Shown piece after piece: positions 17,169 to 25,453 of a stretch of 47,891 nt of DNA; the first letter of the stretch is position 1, and each line of letters opens with the position of its first letter. The notes under the pieces are model-generated. The model was not told the DNA's origin. It was given only the letters and a program-made list of their open reading frames with translations, and did not search any database. A program made the translations under genes and the position numbers. The stretch comes from DATGUA01 sp035301545 (GTDB lineage: Bacteria > Bacillota > Clostridia > Tissierellales > Tissierellaceae): positions 1 through 47,891 of the forward strand of contig DATGUA010000055.1 of assembly GCA_035301545.1 (NCBI GenBank). The letters are read 5' to 3'.

Positions 17169-17711
17169 TTATAATGATATATCAGTTATTAAATTTTCCA
17201 TATCTTGTAATTGACTTGTTAATGTGGAGTCAATTATCTTATCATCTATATTTAGTAATACTCCACCTATTATTGAAGCATCTATATTATTAGAAATTTC
17301 TATAGTCTTGTTTAATTTGTTTTCTAATTTTTCTTTAAGCCTTTCTTTAGATTCGTCCTTCATAGGAACTGCTGTTGTTGCTACTACTTTAACAATTCCT
17401 TTATAATCATTAAATATATCTTTATATTCATCAATTATTCCAAACATATTATCTTCTCTTCTTTTATCTATTATTATATATAGAAAGTTGGAAATTTCTT
17501 TAGATATATTATCTTGAAAAACTTCATCTATTAAAAACTTTTTCTCATCTTTTGCAATTCTTGGATGAATAAATATCTGAAATAATTTATCTTCTGATTC
17601 AAATATTTCTTTAATAAAACTTAATTCTTTATAAAAATCCTCTATCTTATTTAGCTCTATACCAGCATCAAACAAGGATGAAGCATATCTATTACTCACT
17701 AATTTTCCCAT
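17169..17711 (-). CDS. atpH: ATP synthase F1 subunit delta
   Basis: Peripheral-stalk connector between F1 and the b subunits (OSCP/delta family). It has 180 residues, with the N-terminal pattern VSNRYASSLFDAG and the C-terminal DASIIGGVLLNIDDKIIDSTLTSQL. ATG at 17711 overlaps the end of atpF by 13 nt, and its ribosome-binding site GAGGTAGG lies inside atpF, so translation is probably coupled. Confidence 0.96.
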   Translation of the reverse strand: MGKLVSNRYASSLFDAGIELNKIEDFYKELSFIKEIFESEDKLFQIFIHPRIAKDEKKFLIDEVFQDNISKEISNFLYIIIDKRREDNMFGIIDEYKDIFNDYKGIVKVVATTAVPMKDESKERLKEKLENKLNKTIEISNNIDASIIGGVLLNIDDKIIDSTLTSQLQDMENLITDISL

Positions 17712-18211
17712 TTTGAACTACCTACCTCATCAATAAATTTATCGATTAAGTGTTTTTGGTTATCTTCAGTAATATTTTCCTCCATAATCTTTGAAGCTAT
17801 AAGAACGGCCATTTCTCCAGTATACTTGTTCATATCTTTGTAAGCTCTTTCTTTTTCTCTGTCTACATCCTTTTTCCCTCTTGCTACTATATCTTGAGCT
17901 TCTTGTTTTGCTTCCTTTATTATATCTTCCCTAATTTCATTACCTCTCTGTCTAGAACCTTCTATAATTTCTTGACCTTCTTCTTCTAATTTAGAAATTT
18001 TAGTTTCATAATTATCTTTTATAGTCATTGCTTCATCTTTTAATTTTTTTGATTCATCTATATCATCTTGAATATTGTTTTTTCTCTTTTCAATAAACCC
18101 TACTACTGGTGTATATAAAAATTTATTCAAAATTAAATAAAGAATAAATACAGATATTAGCGTAATGATTACAGGTATTAATTCAGGTAGAGCTAATACT
18201 TGTATATCCAT
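17699..18211 (-). CDS. atpF: ATP synthase F0 subunit b
   Basis: Membrane-anchored peripheral stalk. One N-terminal membrane span (about 10-30, including LITLISVFILYLILNKFLY) precedes a long charged coiled coil. It has 170 residues from ATG 18211, with AGGAGG 7 nt upstream; an in-frame TTG two codons earlier sits too close to the site. It overlaps atpH at its 3' end. Confidence 0.95.
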   Translation of the reverse strand: MDIQVLALPELIPVIITLISVFILYLILNKFLYTPVVGFIEKRKNNIQDDIDESKKLKDEAMTIKDNYETKISKLEEEGQEIIEGSRQRGNEIREDIIKEAKQEAQDIVARGKKDVDREKERAYKDMNKYTGEMAVLIASKIMEENITEDNQKHLIDKFIDEVGSSKWEN

Positions 18212-18248
18212 ATGCAACCCTCCTTAATTTAGGATCAAATACTCTTAA

Positions 18249-18533
18249 TTATAATCCTAAACTTATATAAGCTGTTAATAGTGGTCTAACAAACAGTAAG
18301 ATTATAGCTATTACTAAACCATAGATACCTGTAGTCTCAGCAACTGCTTGACCTAATAACATCGTTCTTGTAATGTCAGCTTCTGCTTCTGGCTGTCTTC
18401 CTACTGCTGCTGCTGCACGGGCTGCTGCATGACCTTGACCAATTCCAGGTCCAATACCTGCTATCATTGCTAAACCTGCACCTATTGCTGAACATCCTAA
18501 TATAAACGCTTCACTTGTAATTCCTTCTAACAT
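18249..18533 (-). CDS. atpE: ATP synthase F0 subunit c with Na+-type ion site
   Basis: Proteolipid of the rotor ring, two membrane helices joined by the polar loop RQPEA. The ion-binding pattern is Q33 (in GPGIGQG), E66, T67, T68 and Y71 (in VAETTGIY). This matches the Na+-coordinating set known from Ilyobacter and Acetobacterium (Gln, Glu, Ser/Thr, Thr, Tyr) rather than a H+-type site. The enzyme is therefore predicted to translocate Na+. It has 94 residues, and ATG follows AAGGAGG. Confidence 0.96.
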   Translation of the reverse strand: MLEGITSEAFILGCSAIGAGLAMIAGIGPGIGQGHAAARAAAAVGRQPEAEADITRTMLLGQAVAETTGIYGLVIAIILLFVRPLLTAYISLGL

Positions 18534-18564
18534 TTTATTTCCTCCTTATATATTTGATTTTTTA

Positions 18565-19233
18565 TTACTCTGTAGCATTACCTATAAATATCATGGTTAA
18601 CATTCCAAAAATAAAGGTTTGTAATAAACCTGAAAATACATCGAAATACCCATGTAAAACTGGTGTAACTAATGGCGCAAAATATCCTAAGGCATTATAT
18701 AATAATGCCATTATTATACCACCACTCATTATATTACCAAATAAACGGAAAGATAATGAGATTAAATTACCAAACTCTCCTATAACATTTATTGGAGTCA
18801 AGAATGCCATAGGTTCGGTAAATCCTTTTAAATATCCACCAAATCCTCCTGATGTCTTGAAGGCCATAATTTGTGTCATAAAAAATGTAATCAAGGCTAA
18901 AGAAAAGGTAACACTATAATCTGAAGTAGGTGGTGTTAAACCTATTAATCCTAGTAAATTAGCCACTCCTAGAAAAACCATTATGGTGAAAATATATGGT
19001 GCAAACTTCATATTTTCTTCCCCCATAGTATCTCTGACTAAATTATGGATAGATTCTACTAGTATTTCTACTATATTTAAGAATCCTGTAGGCTTTTTAT
19101 TCACATCTGCTTCCTTAATCTTTTTATTTACAATAAATGCAAATATAGATAATGCAATAATTACAATCCAAAGATTAAAGATGGTATCATGAATTACTAT
19201 TTCATTTCCCCCTATGGTTATTAGTAGTTCCAA
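18565..19233 (-). CDS. atpB: ATP synthase F0 subunit a
   Basis: Stator channel subunit beside the c-ring. It is a hydrophobic 222-residue protein with five to six membrane helices. The essential Arg is R163 in SLSFRLFGNIMSG, and the C-terminal helix contains LQTFIFGMLTMIFI. The start is TTG at 19233 with AGGAGG 6 nt upstream. It lies between atpI and atpE. Confidence 0.96.
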   Translation of the reverse strand: MELLITIGGNEIVIHDTIFNLWIVIIALSIFAFIVNKKIKEADVNKKPTGFLNIVEILVESIHNLVRDTMGEENMKFAPYIFTIMVFLGVANLLGLIGLTPPTSDYSVTFSLALITFFMTQIMAFKTSGGFGGYLKGFTEPMAFLTPINVIGEFGNLISLSFRLFGNIMSGGIIMALLYNALGYFAPLVTPVLHGYFDVFSGLLQTFIFGMLTMIFIGNATE

Positions 19234-19305
19234 AGTATTCCTCCTTTCCTGATTATTAGAATATATTATTTATATATTCTAATAATTCTATATATAACTA
19301 TTTCA

Positions 19306-19677
19306 CTATTTCATAAAATCTTTATCTAAGACTGTTGAAATAATTATTACTAGTTTTATAATCATTAGCCCTAGGACTGCTGCTATGACATTAAGATAGT
19401 CAGCAACAGCCGCCACAAACAATACTATAAAATAAATTAGATATCTTAAGAAATAATGAAACACTGTATATCTATTAGCTTGTGCCGGACTCATCTTCAC
19501 TGACTTACTTACTGTGTTATCTATTAACTTTAGACCTAACATACTAATAATAGTTCCAAAAATATAGCCTAGAATTATAGGTTTAGAATTACTAAATAAA
19601 AGATAACTGATAACTACAACTAAGAGACTTACTACTGCGACCCTTTTATAAATGGCTAAAATTAAATCATTATTCAC
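19306..19677 (-). CDS. atpI: ATP synthase subunit I (AtpI-type assembly protein)
   Basis: A 123-residue protein with four predicted membrane helices. It fits the ATP synthase I family, which assists c-ring assembly and, in some species, divalent cation supply. The second gene of the operon is a standard place for it. The start is GTG at 19677, with GGAAGTG upstream and only 4 nt after the preceding stop. Identity rests on size, hydrophobicity and position more than on exact motifs. Confidence 0.85.
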   Translation of the reverse strand: MNNDLILAIYKRVAVVSLLVVVISYLLFSNSKPIILGYIFGTIISMLGLKLIDNTVSKSVKMSPAQANRYTVFHYFLRYLIYFIVLFVAAVADYLNVIAAVLGLMIIKLVIIISTVLDKDFMK

Positions 19678-19681
19678 TTGT

Positions 19682-19912
19682 TCACTTCCTTTTATTATCC
19701 CAAGCCCCAGTAATCTTCAGTAAGTTTAAAAAACCTGCTCCAGTCCCTAGGACGATAAATATAATCATAAAGATACTATTAGTTTTTAACAATTTATCTA
19801 GTAACCATCCTATAAACATAGCCAGAAATATAGGTGTAATCACAGATATACCTACTTGAGTAATCAAGGCAAGATTTTTAAAAATTTCTCTATTATTGTT
19901 GTTTTTTTTCAT
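19682..19912 (-). CDS. AtpZ/AtpI-family small membrane protein
   Basis: A 76-residue protein with two membrane helices. The first contains GISVITPIFLAMFIGWLLDKL and the second IFIVLGTGAGFLNLLK, typical of the AtpZ/AtpI (YdjE-type) family at the head of many atp operons. AtpZ works with AtpI in cation handling or c-ring assembly. Its start codon has only a weak upstream site (GGATGA). It is the first gene after the operon promoter. Confidence 0.85.
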   Translation of the reverse strand: MKKNNNNREIFKNLALITQVGISVITPIFLAMFIGWLLDKLLKTNSIFMIIFIVLGTGAGFLNLLKITGAWDNKRK

Positions 19913-19970
19913 AGCTTCATCCTAACTTGGAACCAATCTTTTATGAATATATCTTCCTTCTTATTTATCC

Positions 19971-19999
19971 ATTTTACCAAAATATTTTAATACTTGCAA
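19971..19999 (-). promoter_or_regulatory. Sigma-A promoter of the atp operon
   Basis: On the minus strand TTGCAA (19999-19994) and TAAAAT (19976-19971) are 17 nt apart. Transcription would start near 19964, about 50 nt upstream of the first gene. It lies directly after the AEC gene, so some read-through from the ureide operon is possible because no terminator is visible between them. Confidence 0.72.
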
Positions 20000-20014
20000 G
20001 GTAAGATATATATT

Positions 20015-20947
20015 TTACGACACTAACATTACTAATATTGGAATTGTAATAAGTGATAATAAAGAACTGACAAATACAATTTGTGATGCTAGGTTTGCAT
20101 CATTATCAACGTTTGCTGCAAACATAGCAACATATGCTGCTGTAGGCATTCCTAACATAATTACTGGTATTACTATTTCCATACCTGAGAAACCTAATAA
20201 GCTTAATACAAAAAATATTAATAATGGGAAAATTAACAATCTAACTAAAGCTATAATATATAGCCTAATACTAGTTACACATTCTTTAATATTAGATCTA
20301 GATAATAATATACCTACTACTACCATAGCTAATGGCGAAGTTGCCTGACTCAATAGACCCATAGTTGAGCTTAAAGGTTCTGGAATAGTTATAGAAAACA
20401 TAAATAAAATAAAACCAATAATTATTGCTAATATACCTGGACTTAATAATATATCTTTAACTAAATTAGTCTCAACATCTTGATCCGCATTTTTACTTAT
20501 TGTAAATACACCATATGTCCAAGCTACAACTTCAAATATCAAGCCTGAACCTAAAACCGCAAAAAACAAGGCTTCTCCTCCTAAAATGGATAATACTATA
20601 GGATAACCCATGAAAGAAGTATTAGGAAGTAAAGAACCTACTTCTATTATATCCCTTTGTCCCTCGTTTACATTATATATTCTAGCAATTAACTTGGATA
20701 AAATTATCATTACTATATAAGATACAGCTACTATCGCCATTATTCTCAAAGCCGTATTAAATCTTTCTTGTGTATATTCTAATTGAAGAGCTAATATTAT
20801 AGTAGCAGGCATGGTGACCTTCAGTACAAGATCTGAAAGTTCTCTTTGCCCTTTCTCAGTAATAATACCTACTTTACCTACTATATATCCTACTACTATT
20901 AATAAAAACAATACTGATACATTTTGTAATGTTAATAAAAAGTCCAT
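20015..20947 (-). CDS. AEC-family transporter
   Basis: A 310-residue protein with about ten membrane helices and the AEC (auxin efflux carrier) pattern: VGKVGIITEKGQRELSDLVLKVTMPATI at the N-terminus and a repeated half later (LIFPLLIFFVLSLLG...VIPVIMLGMPTAAYVAMFA). Bacterial members move organic anions such as malate or malonate. It is the last gene after the Nramp-like transporter in the ureide region, separated from it by a palindrome. Oxamate export or ureide uptake is a guess from context. ATG at 20947 follows AAAGGATG. Confidence 0.85.
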   Translation of the reverse strand: MDFLLTLQNVSVLFLLIVVGYIVGKVGIITEKGQRELSDLVLKVTMPATIILALQLEYTQERFNTALRIMAIVAVSYIVMIILSKLIARIYNVNEGQRDIIEVGSLLPNTSFMGYPIVLSILGGEALFFAVLGSGLIFEVVAWTYGVFTISKNADQDVETNLVKDILLSPGILAIIIGFILFMFSITIPEPLSSTMGLLSQATSPLAMVVVGILLSRSNIKECVTSIRLYIIALVRLLIFPLLIFFVLSLLGFSGMEIVIPVIMLGMPTAAYVAMFAANVDNDANLASQIVFVSSLLSLITIPILVMLVS

Positions 20948-20987
20948 ATTTCACATCCTTTCATACCATTTAAATCATAATTATTTT

Positions 20988-21017
20988 ATTTTGGATAGGG
21001 ATATCCCTATCCAAAAT
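20988..21017 (-). other. Perfect palindrome between the Nramp-like and AEC genes
   Basis: A 30-nt perfect inverted repeat with arms ATTTTGGATAGGGAT and ATCCCTATCCAAAAT. On the minus strand it is followed by AATAAAATAATT rather than a clean T-run. It may be a weak terminator or an mRNA-stabilising stem between cotranscribed genes. Confidence 0.75.
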
Positions 21018-21027
21018 AATTTTCTTA

Positions 21028-22266
21028 TTAAAAAAAGTTGACATAGATAAATCTTAATGCTGTCATAGTACTTATAGATAAGGCTATGACTATACCTATA
21101 TTAGCTAAACCACTAGTCTTATATTCACCCATCAAATCATCTTTATTATTTAATATAAGCCATGCTAAAATTCCAAAAGGCATAAATAAGGAGTTAAATG
21201 CACCACCCCAACTAGTCACTGCATATGCATTCCACCCGAACAATGGAATAGTAAGTCCTATTAATAGCATTATATATTGGATAGTTTTAAACTTTTTATC
21301 TTTAGGATCTACTTCCCATCCTAATAAATCCGTCATAATATAAGCTTGAATAGATGTATTAGCTAATGTAGTACTTAAAGCCGCACCAAAAATACCTAAA
21401 GAAAATAATATTGTACTAAGTCTTCCAGCAAATGGCTCTAAGGCTTCTCCTGCCTCTATAGCACTTGTAGGTTCTAAACCTCTTACATATAATGTAGAGG
21501 CCACTACTATAAGAACTGCTACTTGTACAAATAATAAAAATAAATTCGTAATTAAGGTTTCAAACTTAAATAGACTTAAGTCTTCTGAATCATAATCACT
21601 ACTCTTAGTTGCATAAGCCTGCATAAATGGAGCATTTATAGGTAAGGCGGATCCTAGTATAGAGGTGAACAGCAATACTTCACTCTTATCCGTTGGTAGT
21701 GAGAATGAACTTATTCCTCTAAAAAACTCTCCCCAATCTATATCAATTATAAATAAGGATATAACATAACTTGCTGCTAGCATATATATCATCCATTGTA
21801 TAGATGTCTGGATTGCAGCATTTGCCGATTCCCCAGGAATTGAAATAATAATAGCCGCCAATACTAAAGATAATATCATCCCTATTCTAAAAGATAAGCT
21901 TGGAATTATAGTATTTAAGACATCGCCTAGTAATGATATTTGAATAGTAAAAAATATTAAATTCGATATTAATACTGCTAAGGCTACTACCCATGCAAAA
22001 GCAGGATTTATTTTGTCCCTAATAAGTGCTACAGGATTTTCATCTGTTACAATAGTTAATCTTACACAGGCAAATATTGCAAAATATGATGCTAAAACTG
22101 CAAATGCAAATACCCAACCATATAGATAACCTGTGGCGGCAGCTAGTATAACTGAGTTTGTTACAGTTGCTCCACCTATATTTAATCCTGCAGACATCCA
22201 AGCAGGTCCTGTGGATTTTAACTTTTCAAAAAAATTCATATCTTCAAATCGTTTTTTATGTGCCAT
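21028..22266 (-). CDS. Nramp-fold transporter lacking the metal-binding motifs
   Basis: A 412-residue membrane protein with about eleven helices that aligns with the Nramp/MntH fold: GPAWMSAGLNIGGATVTNS sits where MntH has GPGF...GYMDPGN. The metal-liganding Asp and Asn of DPGN are replaced (NIGGA). In helix 6 the Met-Pro-His motif is replaced by LPINAPF. It is therefore unlikely to carry Mn2+ or Fe2+. It follows the carbamate kinase by 27 nt in the ureide operon, so a ureide, purine breakdown product or carboxylate is the likely substrate. ATG at 22266 is preferred, with AGGAG upstream; an in-frame TTG at 22275 is too close. Confidence 0.75.
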   Translation of the reverse strand: MAHKKRFEDMNFFEKLKSTGPAWMSAGLNIGGATVTNSVILAAATGYLYGWVFAFAVLASYFAIFACVRLTIVTDENPVALIRDKINPAFAWVVALAVLISNLIFFTIQISLLGDVLNTIIPSLSFRIGMILSLVLAAIIISIPGESANAAIQTSIQWMIYMLAASYVISLFIIDIDWGEFFRGISSFSLPTDKSEVLLFTSILGSALPINAPFMQAYATKSSDYDSEDLSLFKFETLITNLFLLFVQVAVLIVVASTLYVRGLEPTSAIEAGEALEPFAGRLSTILFSLGIFGAALSTTLANTSIQAYIMTDLLGWEVDPKDKKFKTIQYIMLLIGLTIPLFGWNAYAVTSWGGAFNSLFMPFGILAWLILNNKDDLMGEYKTSGLANIGIVIALSISTMTALRFIYVNFF

Positions 22267-22293
22267 TAAAATCAACTCCTATTTTATTATTAT

Positions 22294-23226
22294 TTACTTA
22301 TCTTCTATTATCGTCCCTGTTTCTCCTTTTATACCTTGAGAAGCTTTTTCTAAAGATGTTATTAAGGCTTTTCTACCTTTTTTAGATAAAGCAAAATCTT
22401 TAGCCGCTTCTATTTTTGGTAGCATAGAACCAGGAGCAAAATGACCTTCTTCAATGTATTTATCTGTAGTTCCAATATCCATTTCTGATAGCCATTCTTC
22501 ATTTTCTTCTCCAAAGTTTATAGCTACCTGGTCTACAGCTGTTAATATAATTAAATAATCAGCATTTACTTGCTCTGCTAATTTAGATGATGCAAAGTCC
22601 TTATCAATAACAGCATCTAAACCTACTAATTCTGCTCCATTTTCATATACTGGAATCCCTCCTCCACCTACAGCTATTACTATATGATCATTTTCCACTA
22701 GGCTAGACAGTATATCTGTTTCAACTATATCTACAGGCATTGGAGATGCTACTACTCTTCTATATCCTCTTCCTGCATCTTCTATAAAAGTGTAAGAAGT
22801 TTCTTCAGTTATTTTTTCAGATTCTTCTTTAGTATAGAAAGATCCTATTGGCTTTGTAGGATTATCAAATGCCGGGTCATCTTTATCTACTACAACTTGA
22901 GTCACTAGGGAAGCTACTGATTTCTTTATATCCCTTTTTCTTAATTCTTCTCTAATTGCATTTTGTAAGTGATATCCTATATAGCCTTGGCTCATTGCAT
23001 TACATTCTGCAAATGGTACTTCTGGCATATTATCATCTACCTTTTTAGATTCTTCAAAAGCATTATTTATCATTCCTACCTGCGGGCCATTACCATGAGC
23101 TATAATTACCTCATGCCCTTCCTCCACAAGGTCAACTATAGGTGATGAATTTTTCTTAACTAATTCTAACTGTTCCTTGGGACTATTTCCTAAGGCATTT
23201 CCTCCTAATGCTATTACTATTTTCAA
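22294..23226 (-). CDS. allK: Carbamate kinase
   Basis: Transfers phosphate from carbamoyl phosphate to ADP, giving ATP, CO2 and ammonia. It belongs to the amino-acid kinase fold: VIALGGNALGN at the N-terminus, then IIAHGNGPQVG, and AVGGGGIPVY in the middle. It has 310 residues, the usual length. The start is TTG at 23226 with GGAGGG 8 nt upstream. In the E. coli ureide cluster the same position is held by ybcF (allK). No arginine deiminase genes are nearby, so its carbamoyl phosphate should come from oxalurate cleavage. The symbol follows context; arcC is the alternative. Confidence 0.93.
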   Translation of the reverse strand: MKIVIALGGNALGNSPKEQLELVKKNSSPIVDLVEEGHEVIIAHGNGPQVGMINNAFEESKKVDDNMPEVPFAECNAMSQGYIGYHLQNAIREELRKRDIKKSVASLVTQVVVDKDDPAFDNPTKPIGSFYTKEESEKITEETSYTFIEDAGRGYRRVVASPMPVDIVETDILSSLVENDHIVIAVGGGGIPVYENGAELVGLDAVIDKDFASSKLAEQVNADYLIILTAVDQVAINFGEENEEWLSEMDIGTTDKYIEEGHFAPGSMLPKIEAAKDFALSKKGRKALITSLEKASQGIKGETGTIIEDK

Positions 23227-23239
23227 GATTTACGCCCTC

Positions 23240-24088
23240 CTATTTATTTAACATTTTATTTATTCCTAAGACTATACCTGTTAGTGTATCTATACCAGAG
23301 CTATGTCCAAGTTGAATCATAATAGATATATTTTGTTCAATAGTCTTTTTATCTCCCTTGATCAAACTTTCACATAGGTCTATTAGAAGACCACCATACT
23401 TTCCTTCAAAGGCCTCCTTATAATAAGCAACACTTACATCTGTAGTTAATTCCTCACCTATTATTAATTCTTCAACTGTTTGTAAAAATTCTTTACTCAG
23501 AAATTCTTTAATATCATTTAGCCATATTAAACCTATTAGCATATCGTCACCAGATGGGGTTAAGCCCTTGCCTCTCCCTATAACTTTTCTTAATTTTTTC
23601 TCTATATATTTGGTATCCTTAGAGATAATCACTTCTTCTAAATCATTTAATACTGGCTCTTTACCTGATAATACTTCGTTTACCATTACATCTAATCCTG
23701 TTTTAAGATTCATATCTAAAACCTTGTCTAAAAGAATTTCTAAAGAATCATCTTTAATTAAATTTCTGTTTTTAGGAAGCTTTATTGGATAAGAATGTGC
23801 TTTATTTAAGTCTATTACCTTTCCACCATCTGTTGATATTAACTGCTTCTTATCTCTATCAAACATAAATACATCTCCTATATCTACATCTGTTATTTTG
23901 GAAATATCTATCCTTTTTAGATGGATACCGAAAGGAAGTACTCCATTTTTATCTGATCCTATAAATATAAGACCATTTTTAGATTCTATATTAATACCAT
24001 TATTAAATATACTATGAACTTTATTATTATCTTTTAATTCTTTTAATAAATCCACTGCCATTGATTTAGCATATATATAATTTCTCAT
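23240..24088 (-). CDS. allH: DUF2877 protein, probable AllH subunit of oxamate carbamoyltransferase
   Basis: A 282-residue soluble protein. The conserved LRKVIGRGKGLTPSGDDMLIGLIW segment and the C-terminal LGHSSGIDTLTGIVLG are typical of DUF2877 proteins (E. coli YlbF). In E. coli the fdrA-ylbE-ylbF-ybcF order has been linked to conversion of oxalurate to oxamate and carbamoyl phosphate; the same order is found here. Its exact role in the complex is not clear from sequence. ATG at 24088 follows GGGGG. It is separated from the upstream DUF1116 gene by a perfect hairpin, and it ends 13 nt before the carbamate kinase start. Confidence 0.85.
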   Translation of the reverse strand: MRNYIYAKSMAVDLLKELKDNNKVHSIFNNGINIESKNGLIFIGSDKNGVLPFGIHLKRIDISKITDVDIGDVFMFDRDKKQLISTDGGKVIDLNKAHSYPIKLPKNRNLIKDDSLEILLDKVLDMNLKTGLDVMVNEVLSGKEPVLNDLEEVIISKDTKYIEKKLRKVIGRGKGLTPSGDDMLIGLIWLNDIKEFLSKEFLQTVEELIIGEELTTDVSVAYYKEAFEGKYGGLLIDLCESLIKGDKKTIEQNISIMIQLGHSSGIDTLTGIVLGINKMLNK

Positions 24089-24113
24089 ATTTTAAAATCC
24101 CCCATATAGTCTT

Positions 24114-24145
24114 AACGCTTGTATGGTAGTTACCATACAAGCGTT
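24114..24145 (-). other. Perfect palindrome between allG and allH
   Basis: A 32-nt inverted repeat with arms AACGCTTGTATGGTA and TACCATACAAGCGTT around GT. It is more GC-rich than its surroundings and has no T-run on the minus strand. It falls inside an operon, so it more likely shields or processes mRNA, or is a protein-binding site, than terminates. Confidence 0.8.
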
Positions 24146-24156
24146 GTACTATATAT

Positions 24157-25428
24157 TTAAGATTCGTAACCTAATTTCTTAGCATAAGCTGTTATAGCTT
24201 TTTCAAAACATTTAATTGGTGCATTTACTGTTCCTGCTCCAATCTGCCCCTTTCCTGCAATTTTATGAGCTATACCTGTGTTAATTACAGGCTCTATTCC
24301 TGTTTCAACTACCTTTCTAGCATCTATACCTAAACATATTCCTTGAAAATCCCAAGTCGGTACTATAAAATTAGGGTTTTGATCTACACATATTTCTAAC
24401 ATATCATTACTTGTATTTAACGCATCATCAAATCCACCAGTTCCAACAAATCTTGTAACTGCTGGAGCAGCTATCATCGCCATTCCACCTACTCCAAAAG
24501 TTTCAGTTATAGCACTATCTCCTATATCTGGATTTGCATCTTCAGCTGTATATCCGGTAAAGTATAATCCCTGTGGAGTATTTACTGGAGCTGTAAACCA
24601 TTCATCTCCCATACCTGCAATTTTAATTCCAAAATTTTCCCCATTTCTAGCCATAGCTGTAACTACTGTGCCATATTCAATTCTAGCTGCACTATCCATT
24701 ACAACTTTAGCTGCAGCCATCATAATATTTAAAAAGAATTGGTCTGTGTCTGCTAAGAAGTTTATAACATCTTTTCTATCTTTATCATCCATATCTAAAG
24801 CTGCTATAATAGGACTTAATTCTTTTAGAAACACCAAAGAGCCGGCTATATTTCTTTGATGGAATTCATCTCCCATTGCTATAGCTTGAGCTATCATTGG
24901 ATTTATACTTAAACCACCTTCTATTGTTCTTAAAGCCTCACCCAAGGTTGGTCCTAATACATTTGTCATCCAATGTAATCTATCTATAACTTCTTGAGAA
25001 TTAGCACCAAACCTTAATACCTTTCCTATACCTTCATTCATTATACAGTATGCCCTATTACCTTCTGAAGTATCTTCTGCCACAAATACAGGCATATTAG
25101 CAGAAGTAATTCCACCCATAGGTCCTACTGCATCTACACTATGGCAAGGAACAAGTCTAACCTCACCTGAAGACAATAATTCTAAAGCCTCGTCTTCATT
25201 ATCTGCCCAACCTTCAAATATTGCTGCTCCTATACATGAACCTTGCACTGGATGTGGCATATTCTCCCATTCTATTGGTGGTCCTGCATGTAATAAAGTT
25301 GGATTATCTTCATCATTTAATTCTTTTATTACATCTTTTGCAGGAACAACATCTAATAAAACTGGAGAAGAGGCTATAATTTTATCAATAACTGCTCTAT
25401 TAGCATCATCTATAGTTTTATAAGTCAT
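24157..25428 (-). CDS. allG: DUF1116 protein, probable AllG subunit of oxamate carbamoyltransferase
   Basis: A 423-residue protein of the DUF1116 family (E. coli YlbE). Recognisable stretches include the N-terminal LLDVVPAKDVI, LLHAGPPIEWENM and GSCIGAAIFEGWA, the Gly-rich MGGITSANMPVFVA, and ETFGVGGMAMIAAPAVT. Together with FdrA and the DUF2877 protein it is thought to convert oxalurate plus phosphate to oxamate and carbamoyl phosphate. ATG at 25428 follows GGAGG. It starts 25 nt after the fdrA stop, in the same operon. Confidence 0.88.
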   Translation of the reverse strand: MTYKTIDDANRAVIDKIIASSPVLLDVVPAKDVIKELNDEDNPTLLHAGPPIEWENMPHPVQGSCIGAAIFEGWADNEDEALELLSSGEVRLVPCHSVDAVGPMGGITSANMPVFVAEDTSEGNRAYCIMNEGIGKVLRFGANSQEVIDRLHWMTNVLGPTLGEALRTIEGGLSINPMIAQAIAMGDEFHQRNIAGSLVFLKELSPIIAALDMDDKDRKDVINFLADTDQFFLNIMMAAAKVVMDSAARIEYGTVVTAMARNGENFGIKIAGMGDEWFTAPVNTPQGLYFTGYTAEDANPDIGDSAITETFGVGGMAMIAAPAVTRFVGTGGFDDALNTSNDMLEICVDQNPNFIVPTWDFQGICLGIDARKVVETGIEPVINTGIAHKIAGKGQIGAGTVNAPIKCFEKAITAYAKKLGYES

Positions 25429-25453
25429 TTTATCTCCTCCTATTTCAATCTAT

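Noticed and set aside
21028..22266. Manganese/iron transporter MntH
   Set aside because: The DPGN and Met-Pro-His metal ligands are absent.
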